Shown here piece after piece: positions 8,814-17,208 of a stretch of 37,426 bases of DNA. How positions within the stretch are numbered: position 1 is the stretch's first letter; the number at the start of each line of letters is the position of its first letter. Location: contig JAHBWQ010000016.1 of the NCBI GenBank assembly GCA_019636915.1, positions 1 to 37,426 of the forward strand, written 5' to 3'. The position numbers were made by a program, and so were the translations under genes. The notes under the pieces are model-generated. The model saw only the letters and a list, made by a program, of their open reading frames with translations. It searched no databases and was not told where the DNA came from. This DNA comes from Nitrospira sp. (GTDB lineage Bacteria; Nitrospirota; Nitrospiria; Nitrospirales; Nitrospiraceae).

Positions 8814-10703
8814 TTACGCTGCCAATTTGTGCCGCAGGTTACCGACCAATCGATCAAACTCAACCAGAGCTGGATGGAACTGGAATTGTCCTCGGTGGGC
8901 ATCATAGTACGCCACGGCTGCATGGTATGATTTCTGTTCACACATGGTTACCATGCGATCCAAGAACGATTGCACTTCCTCAGAAGCAAGATGGGCTTTA
9001 GGGAGATGCTCACCATTACTTATACTTACCGCACTCGTAGGCTGACCAATAGACCGCGTCTCGTCGTCTGGATCCGTTTCAATCGGCAGCAGCAGCCCTT
9101 TATCCTTTGCAACCGGCACATTGAGACGGATGCGCTTGCAGCAATGTTCGCAACCCGTAATGACCTGTAGTCCGTGCGTGGGCACCCGGTCGGGCTCCGT
9201 CAATTCGAGATACGAGAAGCTTTGATTACAGTGCGGGCACTCGGCAAACAGTTCCCAAAATTGGCGACCGCTATTCATCGTCATCCGATTCTGCAAGAGG
9301 CGCCGGACGATACGCGTGACATCCACCGTCTTACAGAGCGGAAGACCATCGAACGCCACAATAGCCCGCAAATACCCGATCCATTGAGCATCGGGCATTT
9401 GTGTCATGTTGAATACTTTCTGATCGATTGTTTGGTAGAACACCAACTTGTCTGGCATCAGGCCCATGTCCTGGCAGACACCGTATAACGCACTACCAGG
9501 ATACGGCTGAATGCCGCTCATAAAGCAATGAATGTCCGAGCAATGCTCGCGGTAAAACGCCAAGGTTTCGGAAATGGTCTCCGGCGTTTCGGCCGGATCG
9601 CCGAAGATGAAGTTACCTCCGAACCCAATTTGTGCTTCATCCGCCATCGCAATGGCTTCTGCATACTGTTCAGGCTGCGTACCCTTCTTCATACTCTTCA
9701 ATACCCGCTTGCTAGCACTTTCAAGACCATAACTGAAGTATGAACACCCGGCTTCCTTGGCCAATTTGAGGCTTTCAAGATTGAGCCTGGCATTCGCGTG
9801 TGTTTGAAACATCCAATTAAAATCCCACCCATATCGTCTGCGATACTCAATCAGGGATCGGCAAAACTCATCCAGCTTCTGCTTATTCACGGCAAATAAC
9901 TCATCGAGAAGGATGAGGATGTTGAAGCGGTACTGGTCATAGAGTTGCTTGATCTCCTCCATGACATTTTCCGTGGTACGAGCTCGGTACTTCGCTCGTC
10001 CTCCATGTCCGTGCAAACAGAACGTGCAGGCGAATGGACATTCCCGCGCCGATACGAGCGGCATAATTCGAGGATCCTTGCGGTAAAAGCGATACAAGGG
10101 GCGCGCAGCCATCGAAGCCTCCAGCATCCCCTCAATGTCAAACATGGAATAGTCGGGGAACGGCTGATCGTTTAAATCTCGCCCGAATTTGAGATCCTTT
10201 TGAGTGAGCGTCAACCGCCCGTCCCTTTGATAACAGAGATTTGGAATGGCTTCGAGGGCGCCACGCCCTTCGAGAGCATCCGCCAGCATCACGACAGTGT
10301 CATCGGCTTCCCCTGCCAGGGAATAGTCGGGTTTGAGAGTTGAATGGATGAACTCCTGATCGTAGGTGATGATCGAGCCTCCCATAACAACCGGCACGGA
10401 TGGAGCGTAATGACGAATAATATGAAGCGCATCGTGAAGGAATCGAAAATCGGTGCAGAGCCCACCAAGCCCGATGAGGTCCGGTTTGGTATCTGCAATC
10501 GCCCCTGCGATTTTGCCGTGAATCATGTCGAGCGCCGAAGGATACCCCGGTGCATTATTGGGATTGCATCCGAACACCTGGTGGCCAGCGGCCTTCAAAC
10601 ACGCGGCGATATAGGCAAATCCACTTGCAAAGTCGCATGGTGCTAAAAACGACGGGTACTGGGTCGTATAGCGGTATGTTGGCGGGATCAGCAGCACTTT
10701 CAT
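8814..10703 (-). CDS. B12-binding-domain radical SAM protein
   Basis: The 629-residue protein starts at the ATG at 10703, 6 nt after AGGAGGAGG. An in-frame ATG 24 nt upstream overlaps that ribosome site and is rejected. Residues 1-150 form a cobalamin-binding-type Rossmann domain (KVLLIPPTYRY; GLGGLCTDFRFLHDAL; VVMGGSIITYD). The radical SAM centre is SARECPFACTFCLHGHGG, with the CxxxCxxC cysteines near residues 222, 226 and 229; the 4Fe-4S cluster cleaves SAM. Near residues 480-530 two CxxC-type pairs (ECPHCNQS and TGCEHCCKR) look like a zinc ribbon. The C-terminal 100 residues are unassigned. Members of this class methylate unactivated carbons or rearrange lipids, cofactors and sugars. As first gene of the glycan operon it may modify a glycan or its lipid carrier, which is inference. 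Confidence 0.9.
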   Translation of the reverse strand: MKVLLIPPTYRYTTQYPSFLAPCDFASGFAYIAACLKAAGHQVFGCNPNNAPGYPSALDMIHGKIAGAIADTKPDLIGLGGLCTDFRFLHDALHIIRHYAPSVPVVMGGSIITYDQEFIHSTLKPDYSLAGEADDTVVMLADALEGRGALEAIPNLCYQRDGRLTLTQKDLKFGRDLNDQPFPDYSMFDIEGMLEASMAARPLYRFYRKDPRIMPLVSARECPFACTFCLHGHGGRAKYRARTTENVMEEIKQLYDQYRFNILILLDELFAVNKQKLDEFCRSLIEYRRRYGWDFNWMFQTHANARLNLESLKLAKEAGCSYFSYGLESASKRVLKSMKKGTQPEQYAEAIAMADEAQIGFGGNFIFGDPAETPETISETLAFYREHCSDIHCFMSGIQPYPGSALYGVCQDMGLMPDKLVFYQTIDQKVFNMTQMPDAQWIGYLRAIVAFDGLPLCKTVDVTRIVRRLLQNRMTMNSGRQFWELFAECPHCNQSFSYLELTEPDRVPTHGLQVITGCEHCCKRIRLNVPVAKDKGLLLPIETDPDDETRSIGQPTSAVSISNGEHLPKAHLASEEVQSFLDRMVTMCEQKSYHAAVAYYDAHRGQFQFHPALVEFDRLVGNLRHKLAA

Positions 10704-11248
10704 CACGTACCTCCTCCTACTGAACAAATACTGATCGATGTCGTTTCAACAACAAGAGCCAGCAGGGAATCCTTGTGCACAGGCGGAGGAGCCGTTGCTT
10801 ATTCATGCACGGCCTGTTTGCCACCGTCGTGTACCTTGACTCTGCACTCATAGTTCGATTGCTAGAATTCGTTCTATGGCGTTGAAGGCCGTCGGTCGGA
10901 CACACTGACAACTCGGCAATGTCGGAACACAATTATCGGATGGTGCTATTTGAGCCAAATAAGGTGATTCATCCGACCAGGAGCGAAATGATAGCTTGCT
11001 CCGACTCTCGATCTTTTGAGAGTGCGCTGAACCAATACAAACCTTCTTGCCGACTGACATTACACGTGTCATGGTCGTATTCGTATGATCAAGAACCATG
11101 CCATGGCTTACCAGCTTCGTTGATTAGATTGTCGAAGGAATAGTCGTAAGGTGTATGTAGCCGCTATTGGTGGGAAAATTCTGCCGAGTCAATAATGATG
11201 GTAGGAGGAAATCTTTGACCGATGATCGGACGAATCAGCCGCTATACT
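10704..11248. other. Intergenic stretch with no supported gene
   Basis: About 545 bp upstream of the radical SAM gene hold no frame that resembles a known protein; the short open frames (at most about 83 codons) lack good ribosome sites. Besides the AGGAGGAGG ribosome site of the downstream gene (10719-10711) I see one inverted repeat, TCGGATG at 10936-10942 and CATCCGA at 10970-10976. The operon promoter must lie here but I cannot identify a convincing sigma-54 or sigma-28 match. Confidence 0.5.
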
Positions 11249-11364
11249 AGAACCTATCTCAAAATCGATTTTGATCGAAAACGCTACTTCGATCCATGGA
11301 CGTCAGCTCGGAAAAACATACAGAATCTTTGAGAATATCGCTTTTCGATTTTGAGATAGGTTCT
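11249..11364. mobile_element. 116-bp MITE with IS5-like inverted ends
   Basis: Perfect 20-bp terminal inverted repeats are AGAACCTATCTCAAAATCGA at 11249-11268 and its reverse complement at 11345-11364. They are flanked by a 3-bp direct repeat ACT (11246-11248 and 11365-11367), the expected target duplication. The interior has no coding capacity. Ends of the form GAACCTATCTCAAAA resemble those of IS5-group elements, so it is probably a non-autonomous derivative moved by such a transposase. The right-hand duplication touches the stop codon of the pilZ gene (11370-11368) with no gap. Confidence 0.85.
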
Positions 11365-11367
11365 ACT

Positions 11368-12102
11368 CTAGCTATCCATGGTGAGCGTATCTTTTCCCTG
11401 ATATCGCTGAAAGACACATTGCTCGATGGCGTTTCGGACTGAACCTCCCCAACCTCGATACTCGATATATTCCATTTCGTTGAACCGAAACTCAATCCCA
11501 ATCGTTTCACTGCCATGGCGCACATCGACACTCTTCACCACACCGGTTAGGTTGGTAATGTGTCCTAGTCCAGGCAGCTCGAACTCCAGGCGAATGATCG
11601 ATCCGGATCGCAGCCACGCCGGCCTTCGGACCAAGGTCACACTGCATCCTCCTCCACTTAGATCCTTCAGCAGGCCACCAAAATAGCTGTTCGCAGGTAA
11701 GGCAGACATGGATGTATTCGTAGCGTCCGCTTGCATCAACAGGATTGGTTCGTTCGCAGACGTCCGAATATGTTTGCGCAGATGCATCTCTTCCACGGTC
11801 TTTGGATAGGCCACGAAAAGTAACGGTACCGGTGACGCAATCAGATCACGAATTTCACTGCGATATCCGACGAGTTTGCCGTCATGAAGATAACTCACGG
11901 TGCACGGAGTCCCACTCTCGACTCGCTGGTCATGACTCAGCGGCAGAGGCCATTCACAGACAAGCCACGCGTGATCCTTCCACCCCAACAGCGTTGAGCC
12001 GTACATCACCTTCTGCCCGCCGAGCGTCAGTGACAGTTTGATAGACAATCCCACTGATAAGAACGATGCCGGTGAGGGAGTCGGCTCAACTAATTCGTTC
12101 AT
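11368..12102 (-). CDS. PilZ-domain c-di-GMP receptor, YcgR-like flagellar brake protein
   Basis: The 244-residue protein has the two-domain layout of YcgR: an N-terminal PilZN-like beta domain (residues about 15-100) and a C-terminal PilZ domain. The c-di-GMP ligands are intact. RKHIR at 109-113 is the RxxxR motif and DLSGGGC at 147-153 is the D/NxSxxG motif. Family members bind c-di-GMP and slow or stop the flagellar motor. It is transcribed divergently from an HD-GYP gene, and both carry sigma-28-like promoters, which supports a motility role. The stop TAG abuts the target duplication of a MITE. Start is the ATG preceded by GAGGAAGGAACACG. Confidence 0.88.
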   Translation of the reverse strand: MNELVEPTPSPASFLSVGLSIKLSLTLGGQKVMYGSTLLGWKDHAWLVCEWPLPLSHDQRVESGTPCTVSYLHDGKLVGYRSEIRDLIASPVPLLFVAYPKTVEEMHLRKHIRTSANEPILLMQADATNTSMSALPANSYFGGLLKDLSGGGCSVTLVRRPAWLRSGSIIRLEFELPGLGHITNLTGVVKSVDVRHGSETIGIEFRFNEMEYIEYRGWGGSVRNAIEQCVFQRYQGKDTLTMDS

Positions 12103-12151
12103 CGTGTTCCTTCCTCATTGAGCAGTCTCTACAAACGGATTCTGATGGGCT

Positions 12152-12179
12152 CTATCGGCCCGTCGGAGACTTTTCTTGA
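12152..12179 (-). promoter_or_regulatory. Sigma-28 (FliA) promoter for the pilZ gene
   Basis: On the minus strand TCAAGAAA (12179-12172), a 12-nt spacer and GCCGATAG (12159-12152) match the FliA consensus TAAAGTTT-N11-GCCGATAA. The -10 box has 7 of 8 bases, the -35 box is weaker, and the spacer is one base long. The predicted start lies about 40 nt before the pilZ ATG at 12102. Confidence is helped by the sister promoter on the opposite strand with the same spacer. Confidence 0.6.
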
Positions 12180-12250
12180 GCAGCAAGGACATGAGATGAA
12201 GCCTATTGATTCAAAATGAACGGCAACGTGCAAGGTCATACACGCACTGA

Positions 12251-12278
12251 TCAAGTTCGACGCCTTCTTCGCCGATAA
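12251..12278 (+). promoter_or_regulatory. Sigma-28 (FliA) promoter for the HD-GYP/histidine kinase operon
   Basis: TCAAGTTC (12251-12258), a 12-nt spacer and a perfect GCCGATAA (12271-12278) match the FliA consensus TAAAGTTT-N11-GCCGATAA with one extra spacer base. A start near 12285 would give a leader of about 27 nt to the TTG at 12312 or 60 nt to the ATG at 12345, with AAGAGGA between. Confidence 0.7.
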
Positions 12279-12311
12279 CACACGCGAACCAGCAGCAAGA
12301 GGAACGTCCGT

Positions 12312-13631
12312 TTGACCACGTCTCTGACCTGGAGCCCACGATCTATGGCCATAAACCGGATCTCAATCGATCAGCTGATCCCAGGGATGTATCTCGTCGA
12401 AATGGACGTCCCCTGGTACCGCACGCCGTTTCTGTCTCATAAATTTCCCATCAAAGACCTAGAGACCGTTCAACTCATGAAGCGTCATGGGATCAGGATG
12501 GTCAAGATCGACACCAGTAGGGGGCTTGATGTTCCATCGGCTCCTCCCCCTTCTAGCCGGGAAAGTGCTGAGCACACCGCATCCACCCCACCGGCCCCCC
12601 TTGACTCACCGCCCTCTGCCAACACGACCACAGCCGTCGGAGTAACCGCGGCACACGACGTCAATCAACCGATCTCACAGCCAGCCTCAATCATCTATGC
12701 CCAAGCTCAAGAAGCCGTGGAGCGCATCTTCACAGATCTTGAACGTGGTATTCCTCCTTCACCTGAAGCGACCAAAGCGCTCGTGTCGACCGTCTTGGAG
12801 CACGTGCTCAGCGATCATGCCGCGATGGTCACTCAGCTCGCCATTCAAAAGATCAAGCAGTTCGACCGGTCCCTGACGACCCATGCACTGGATACCTGCA
12901 TCCTGTCGCTCATCTTGGCGCTTGAGAGCGGACTGGATCAATCAGCACAGGAACTAGTTGGAATGGGAGCATTGCTGCACGATGCGGGATATGTGCGGTT
13001 GCCCCGCAATTTAGTGCGCAAGCGAGATGAGTGCACCGGGCAAGACAAGACCCTTCTGGAGCAGCACTGCAAGCTTGGAGTCGCAGTGCTCGCCAAACAA
13101 CCCGGCATGCCTGAAGATGTCGTGCGCATCGTCAAGGAGCATCATGAGCGGAGCGACGGAAGCGGATTTCCTGCCGCTCTACGAAATGACCAGACCTTGC
13201 ACCTCGCGCGAATCGTCGGCATCGTCGACTTTTACGACGGCATGGTGAGCCGACGTGGGACACGTCCGTCCATGATGCCCCATGATGCGGTTCGTCAACT
13301 GTTCCTGGCCGGCGAGCGAGGTCAATTCGAGAAATCTCTCGTAGAAGTGATGATTCGCAGCATCGGTGTCTATCCTGTGGGAAGCTTGGTCAGACTCAAT
13401 ACTGGAGAGCACGCGGTAGTCGTTGGGGTCAACCCTCAGCAACGACTCAAACCACTCGTCAAAATCACGACCGACCCACAGGGAGGCTCCTATCCCACAC
13501 CAATTGAGGTCGATCTCGCCGCCCCATCTGCGGACCATACGGTACGGTCGGTCCTCCGTGTACTCGACCCGACGCGTGAACGAGTCAACATCGGCGTACT
13601 TCTGGACAATTCTGACTTGCGAGCCGCGTAA
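12312..13631 (+). CDS. HD-GYP domain c-di-GMP phosphodiesterase
   Basis: The protein is 439 residues from a TTG at 12312 behind AAGAGGA, or 428 from the ATG at 12345 (MAINRISIDQLIPGMYLVE), which fits the family start better. Residues 16-70 form a DUF3391-like N-terminal domain, followed by a Pro/Ser/Thr-rich linker (74-125). The HD-GYP domain covers about 185-340. The metal-binding HD pair is LLHDAG at 221-226, then HHER at 277-280, and DGSGFP at 282-287 replaces the usual GYP tyrosine with phenylalanine. These enzymes hydrolyse c-di-GMP. The stop overlaps the start of the hybrid kinase gene by one base (TAATG), indicating tight coupling. With the divergent pilZ gene and sigma-28-like promoters this is probably a motility-linked c-di-GMP module. 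Confidence 0.9.
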   Translation: MTTSLTWSPRSMAINRISIDQLIPGMYLVEMDVPWYRTPFLSHKFPIKDLETVQLMKRHGIRMVKIDTSRGLDVPSAPPPSSRESAEHTASTPPAPLDSPPSANTTTAVGVTAAHDVNQPISQPASIIYAQAQEAVERIFTDLERGIPPSPEATKALVSTVLEHVLSDHAAMVTQLAIQKIKQFDRSLTTHALDTCILSLILALESGLDQSAQELVGMGALLHDAGYVRLPRNLVRKRDECTGQDKTLLEQHCKLGVAVLAKQPGMPEDVVRIVKEHHERSDGSGFPAALRNDQTLHLARIVGIVDFYDGMVSRRGTRPSMMPHDAVRQLFLAGERGQFEKSLVEVMIRSIGVYPVGSLVRLNTGEHAVVVGVNPQQRLKPLVKITTDPQGGSYPTPIEVDLAAPSADHTVRSVLRVLDPTRERVNIGVLLDNSDLRAA

Positions 13632-16552
13632 TGCCTCGATCCCCGAGAAAGCAGGGACGATCCCGCCGACGGACGGCAGCCAACTCGTGGCCCATCGCCA
13701 ACGTCGCTGACATGCTCGAAGGCTTGCCGATCGGTGCCCTCATCCTCAACCCCGATCTCACGATTCTTGCCGTCAACCGCGAAGGACGTCGGTTCCTGGG
13801 GCCACGCTCACGGCTCCCCATGAAACAATCCTTTCCAGCCTTCTGGTCGGTGCTCACGGCGTCCGATGCAGACTTGATCACGGCACAACTGACCAGAGTC
13901 TTGCGCAGTGGTCATCCAATTGCCTCAAGACAACACCTCCATATGAAACGGACGGGGGCCCTCATTCCCGTGGAATGGACATGTACCCCCAACATGTTTG
14001 GCGACGCCGCTGTGCTGATGGTCTGTGTCCGTGACTTGTCTCAGGAAATGGAAGTCAAGCACGAGCGTGACCGCCTCGCCGCCATTGCGCATGAAAGTCC
14101 CTCACCCATGATTGAGTTGGACAGACATGGCAGCCTCTTGTATGCCAATCCCGCCATGATTTCGTTGCTCTCTCGCTTCGGCTATAGCCTCGAAGGATTT
14201 CCCAGTGTGGCACCCACTCAGCTCATGGCCATCATCCAACGCTGCCTCTCGACCGGCCAGTCCGTACACGGGGAAGACGTCATGCTTCCGAAAGCCAATT
14301 TTTCATGGATCTTTTGTCCGATCCTTTCCCACGGAGTCGTCCGAGGGTACGCGACGGATATGACGACCGTCTACGAGACACAACAAGCACTCCAACAGAC
14401 AGCCGTTCAACTGCGCGAGAGCAATCAACGCCTCGATCAGGCGCTTGAGAAGGCGACAGAGTCCGCACGCGTGAAGTCGGCATTCTTGGCGACGGTCAGC
14501 CATGAATTGCGTACGCCCATGAACGGGGTGATCGGCATGACAAGCCTGCTGATGGAGACTCCGCTGACGCCTGAACAGCACTCGTACGCTGAAACCATTC
14601 GTCAGTGCGGTGAAGCACTCTTGCAGTTGATCAATGATGTACTCGAATGCAGCAAAATCGAAGCCGGCAAACTGGAGTTGGAGTGTCTGGATTTTAATCT
14701 GAGAACCACTGTGGAACAGGTTCTGGCACAATTCGCCGAACGAGCCGAGACCAAAGGAGTCGAACTCACGGGGCTGGTACACGCGGCCGTTCCCACAGGG
14801 CTCAAAGGAGACCCAGGACGTCTACGCCAAATCCTTACCAATCTGGTAGCCAACGCCGTGAAGTTTACGGACAAAGGAGAGGTGACTCTCCAAGCCTATC
14901 TCGAGAACGACTCCACGGATACTGTGGAGATCCGATTCGAAGTCACGGACAGTGGAATTGGCATGAGTTCCAGAACGATCGACAAACTCTTTCGTCCCTT
15001 CGTTCAAGCGGACAGCTCGACGACAAGAAAATACGGAGGGACCGGCCTGGGGCTGTCGATTTCAAAACAGCTGGTGGAATTGATGGGAGGTCGGATTGGA
15101 GTACGGAGTGTCGAAGGTCAAGGAAGTACCTTCTGGTGTACGGCACGCTTCCAGAAACAAATTGGTTCTCTCCGTGCCATTCTTCCCTCCGGTGAGCTCG
15201 CTGGGAAACGCGTCCTGATTGTCGACGACAACGAATCGAACCGGATGATTCTCCACCATCTGGTTTCCGGATGGGGAATGGTGGACGACCTGGCCGAAGA
15301 TGCCGAGTCGGCATGGCAGCGTATCACAGAGGCCAACCAGAAAGAGACACCGTACGATCTCGCCATTTTGGACGTCGTTATGCCCGGGAAAGACGGTTTG
15401 CAGCTCGCACGCGAGCTCAACAGCCATCCTGAGGGATCTCATACTCGTCTTGTTGTCATGACGTCCATTCTTCAACGAGGACACGCAGAACAGGCCCGAT
15501 CGTCCGGCGCAATGGGCTATCTCCCCAAACCGGTTCGTCATGACGAATTGAGAGGATGTCTCCGAACCGTTCTTGGGATACAGGATGATCAAGAACGGAA
15601 AACCGAGCACAGCGGCTCCATCGTCCCACAACTGGTTACGAGACATACGGTCGCCGAAAATGTTCAGCACCAGCATGTGTTAGTAGTAGAAGACAATATG
15701 GTCAACCAGAAGCTTGCCGTTCGAATGGTCGAGAAACTGGGATACCGACCGGATGTCGTCGATAATGGACGAGAAGCCTTGGCGGCACTCTCAAAAGGAC
15801 GATATGCCGCCATCCTGATGGATTGTCAGATGCCCCTCATGGACGGCTTTGAGACAACCCGAATCATTCGGGAACGCGAGGCATCAGAAACCGTTTCGAG
15901 TCCCGAGTCCCAGGTTTCAGATTCAAGACCTGAAAATACAGACCACCGACACGACACCGGCACTTCGAAACTTGAAACCCGCCGACATATACCGATCATT
16001 GCCGTTACCGCCAATGCCATGCAGGGTGATCGTGAACGCTGCCTAGCCTCCGGTATGGACGACTATCTCTCGAAACCGATCAAGCTCGAGGAACTACGAG
16101 CCGCACTGGCACGTTGGACGCCGGCTCCACCTCAGAAGGTCCATCTGAGCAAGCAAACGCCGCCCCCCGGCACCACGGATCCTGCGCAAGGCATTTTCGA
16201 TCATGCACAGATGTATCAAAACATTGGGAATGACAATGAGTTGTTTGGCCAACTCATCCGTCTCTTTTTGGATCGCTATCAGACAATGTTGGCCGATATT
16301 CGAACGGCCCTGGCCGATGGGAACTCGTCCGCAGTCGAGCGGTCAGCACACTCATTTAAAGGAACTGCAGGCAATCTATGTGCCTCGGAGGTTGGCTTGA
16401 TTGCCAGTCGTCTTGAGGCAGTCGGCCGTCTGCAAGCCCTTCACGACGCCCCTCCCGTGTATGCGCAACTTGAAATCGAAGTCGAGCGGCTGGTCCATGC
16501 CCTGGAAGCCTATCGCAATGGGTACCTTCCCCTGAGACAGACGGCCGCCTAA
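13631..16552 (+). CDS. Hybrid sensor histidine kinase (PAS-HisKA-HATPase-REC-REC-Hpt)
   Basis: The 973-residue protein has no membrane segment, so it is probably cytoplasmic. Two PAS-like domains lie at about 25-140 and 148-245, a coiled coil at 250-285, HisKA with SHELRTPMNG (His291), and HATPase with N-box near 404-412, DSGIG at 440 and GGTGLGLS at 469. REC1 has phosphoacceptor Asp581 and Lys633. REC2 has Asp731 and Lys815. Hpt has His907 in AHSFKGTAGN. All catalytic residues are present, so it can run a complete internal His-Asp-His relay. REC2 carries an odd Ser/Glu/Asp-rich insertion at about 751-784 derived from a palindromic repeat. The start overlaps the HD-GYP stop, so the two likely act in one pathway, perhaps the relay controlling c-di-GMP turnover. 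The final receiver partner is not visible. Confidence 0.92.
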   Translation: MPRSPRKQGRSRRRTAANSWPIANVADMLEGLPIGALILNPDLTILAVNREGRRFLGPRSRLPMKQSFPAFWSVLTASDADLITAQLTRVLRSGHPIASRQHLHMKRTGALIPVEWTCTPNMFGDAAVLMVCVRDLSQEMEVKHERDRLAAIAHESPSPMIELDRHGSLLYANPAMISLLSRFGYSLEGFPSVAPTQLMAIIQRCLSTGQSVHGEDVMLPKANFSWIFCPILSHGVVRGYATDMTTVYETQQALQQTAVQLRESNQRLDQALEKATESARVKSAFLATVSHELRTPMNGVIGMTSLLMETPLTPEQHSYAETIRQCGEALLQLINDVLECSKIEAGKLELECLDFNLRTTVEQVLAQFAERAETKGVELTGLVHAAVPTGLKGDPGRLRQILTNLVANAVKFTDKGEVTLQAYLENDSTDTVEIRFEVTDSGIGMSSRTIDKLFRPFVQADSSTTRKYGGTGLGLSISKQLVELMGGRIGVRSVEGQGSTFWCTARFQKQIGSLRAILPSGELAGKRVLIVDDNESNRMILHHLVSGWGMVDDLAEDAESAWQRITEANQKETPYDLAILDVVMPGKDGLQLARELNSHPEGSHTRLVVMTSILQRGHAEQARSSGAMGYLPKPVRHDELRGCLRTVLGIQDDQERKTEHSGSIVPQLVTRHTVAENVQHQHVLVVEDNMVNQKLAVRMVEKLGYRPDVVDNGREALAALSKGRYAAILMDCQMPLMDGFETTRIIREREASETVSSPESQVSDSRPENTDHRHDTGTSKLETRRHIPIIAVTANAMQGDRERCLASGMDDYLSKPIKLEELRAALARWTPAPPQKVHLSKQTPPPGTTDPAQGIFDHAQMYQNIGNDNELFGQLIRLFLDRYQTMLADIRTALADGNSSAVERSAHSFKGTAGNLCASEVGLIASRLEAVGRLQALHDAPPVYAQLEIEVERLVHALEAYRNGYLPLRQTAA
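15893..15982. repeat. Palindromic REP-like repeat inserted in frame in the kinase gene
   Basis: Within the REC2-coding region lie nested inverted pairs: GTTTCGA (15893-15899) with TCGAAAC (15965-15971), and CAGGT (15911-15915) with ACCTG (15928-15932). CAGGTTTCA and GAAACTTGAAAC motifs recur in the intergenic repeat at 16662-16712. It encodes about 30 residues absent from the standard receiver fold. Confidence 0.6.
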
Positions 16553-16586
16553 CCCACAATATTCACGAACGCATTGACTGCAACTG

Positions 16587-16712
16587 CCTGCGTGCGGCAC
16601 GCACAGGTATGCCACTACACCGCGGCGATAAGATTTGTCGCGCGTTCCTTCTGCTCTACGCTTCAGGTTTCATGTTCAACATTTCAAGCTGTGCAGCGAT
16701 CTCAAACCTGAA
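16587..16712. repeat. Intergenic palindromes between convergent kinase and fliW genes
   Basis: A GC-rich hairpin, CCTGCGTGC (16587-16595) against GCACGCACAGG (16597-16607), could terminate transcription from either side but lacks a T-tract. It is followed by TTCAGGTTT (16662-16670) and AAACCTGAA (16704-16712), an inverted repeat with the same CAGGTTTCA core as the insertion inside the kinase gene. Confidence 0.5.
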
Positions 16713-16724
16713 ACTCACAACATC

Positions 16725-17198
16725 TTAGGCAGGACACTTTGCAGCGGGTCGTGCCTTACCGGAGGTTGCTGGCTGGAGAAACGATGTAGGGAAGAGCGGA
16801 TACCGCGTTGGATACTCTTCGGAGAGGACCAGCTGTATGCCCAATCTGGTCTTGTGATTCATGACCAACGGACCTCGTAGATTCGCTGTAATCTGAGCTG
16901 GATCGTCGGAAGGAATGGTCAAGATGACGGCCAATGCCAAATCTTCGTTATTCATCTCGGCCAAGATATCGGCTGGCACACTGACATGATAGTCGGTATG
17001 AAATATGGCTGGATCAATGATCACAAATGCAAGCCCAGGTTCATCGATCGACTGGAGCCATTTAAATGGAGCCTCAGTGTCATGATCGAGAATGACGTAC
17101 CGTTGGGACTCCGGAAACCCCAACACGCCGGCAGGAAACCTGACGATGCTGTCGTCAGAGACGTCGAATGATCCGAACCGGGTCGATCTGCATTTCAT
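16725..17198 (-). CDS. fliW: Flagellar assembly factor FliW
   Basis: The 157-residue protein starts MKCRSTRFGSFDVSDDSIV, matching the FliW N-terminus (rfG.. then IVRFPAGVLGFPESQRYV). I chose the ATG at 17198, 10 nt after the csrA stop and behind GAGG. An upstream in-frame ATG at 17225 would overlap csrA. FliW binds both flagellin and CsrA: free FliW blocks CsrA from repressing flagellin translation. The conserved core includes SIDEPGLAFVIIDP and the C-terminal part ANLRGPLVMNHKTRLGIQ. The last 25 residues are a Pro/Ala-rich tail. It is coupled to csrA, as in many flagellated bacteria outside the enterics. Confidence 0.93.
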   Translation of the reverse strand: MKCRSTRFGSFDVSDDSIVRFPAGVLGFPESQRYVILDHDTEAPFKWLQSIDEPGLAFVIIDPAIFHTDYHVSVPADILAEMNNEDLALAVILTIPSDDPAQITANLRGPLVMNHKTRLGIQLVLSEEYPTRYPLFPTSFLQPATSGKARPAAKCPA

Positions 17199-17208
17199 CG
17201 CGACATCC

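Noticed and set aside
10848-11099. Possible 83-residue gene upstream of the radical SAM gene
   Set aside because: No ribosome site, no family resemblance and a composition unlike neighbours; more likely chance.
15062-15676. Minus-strand open frame of 204 codons
   Set aside because: It is antisense to the receiver domains of the hybrid kinase, which are unmistakable on the plus strand.
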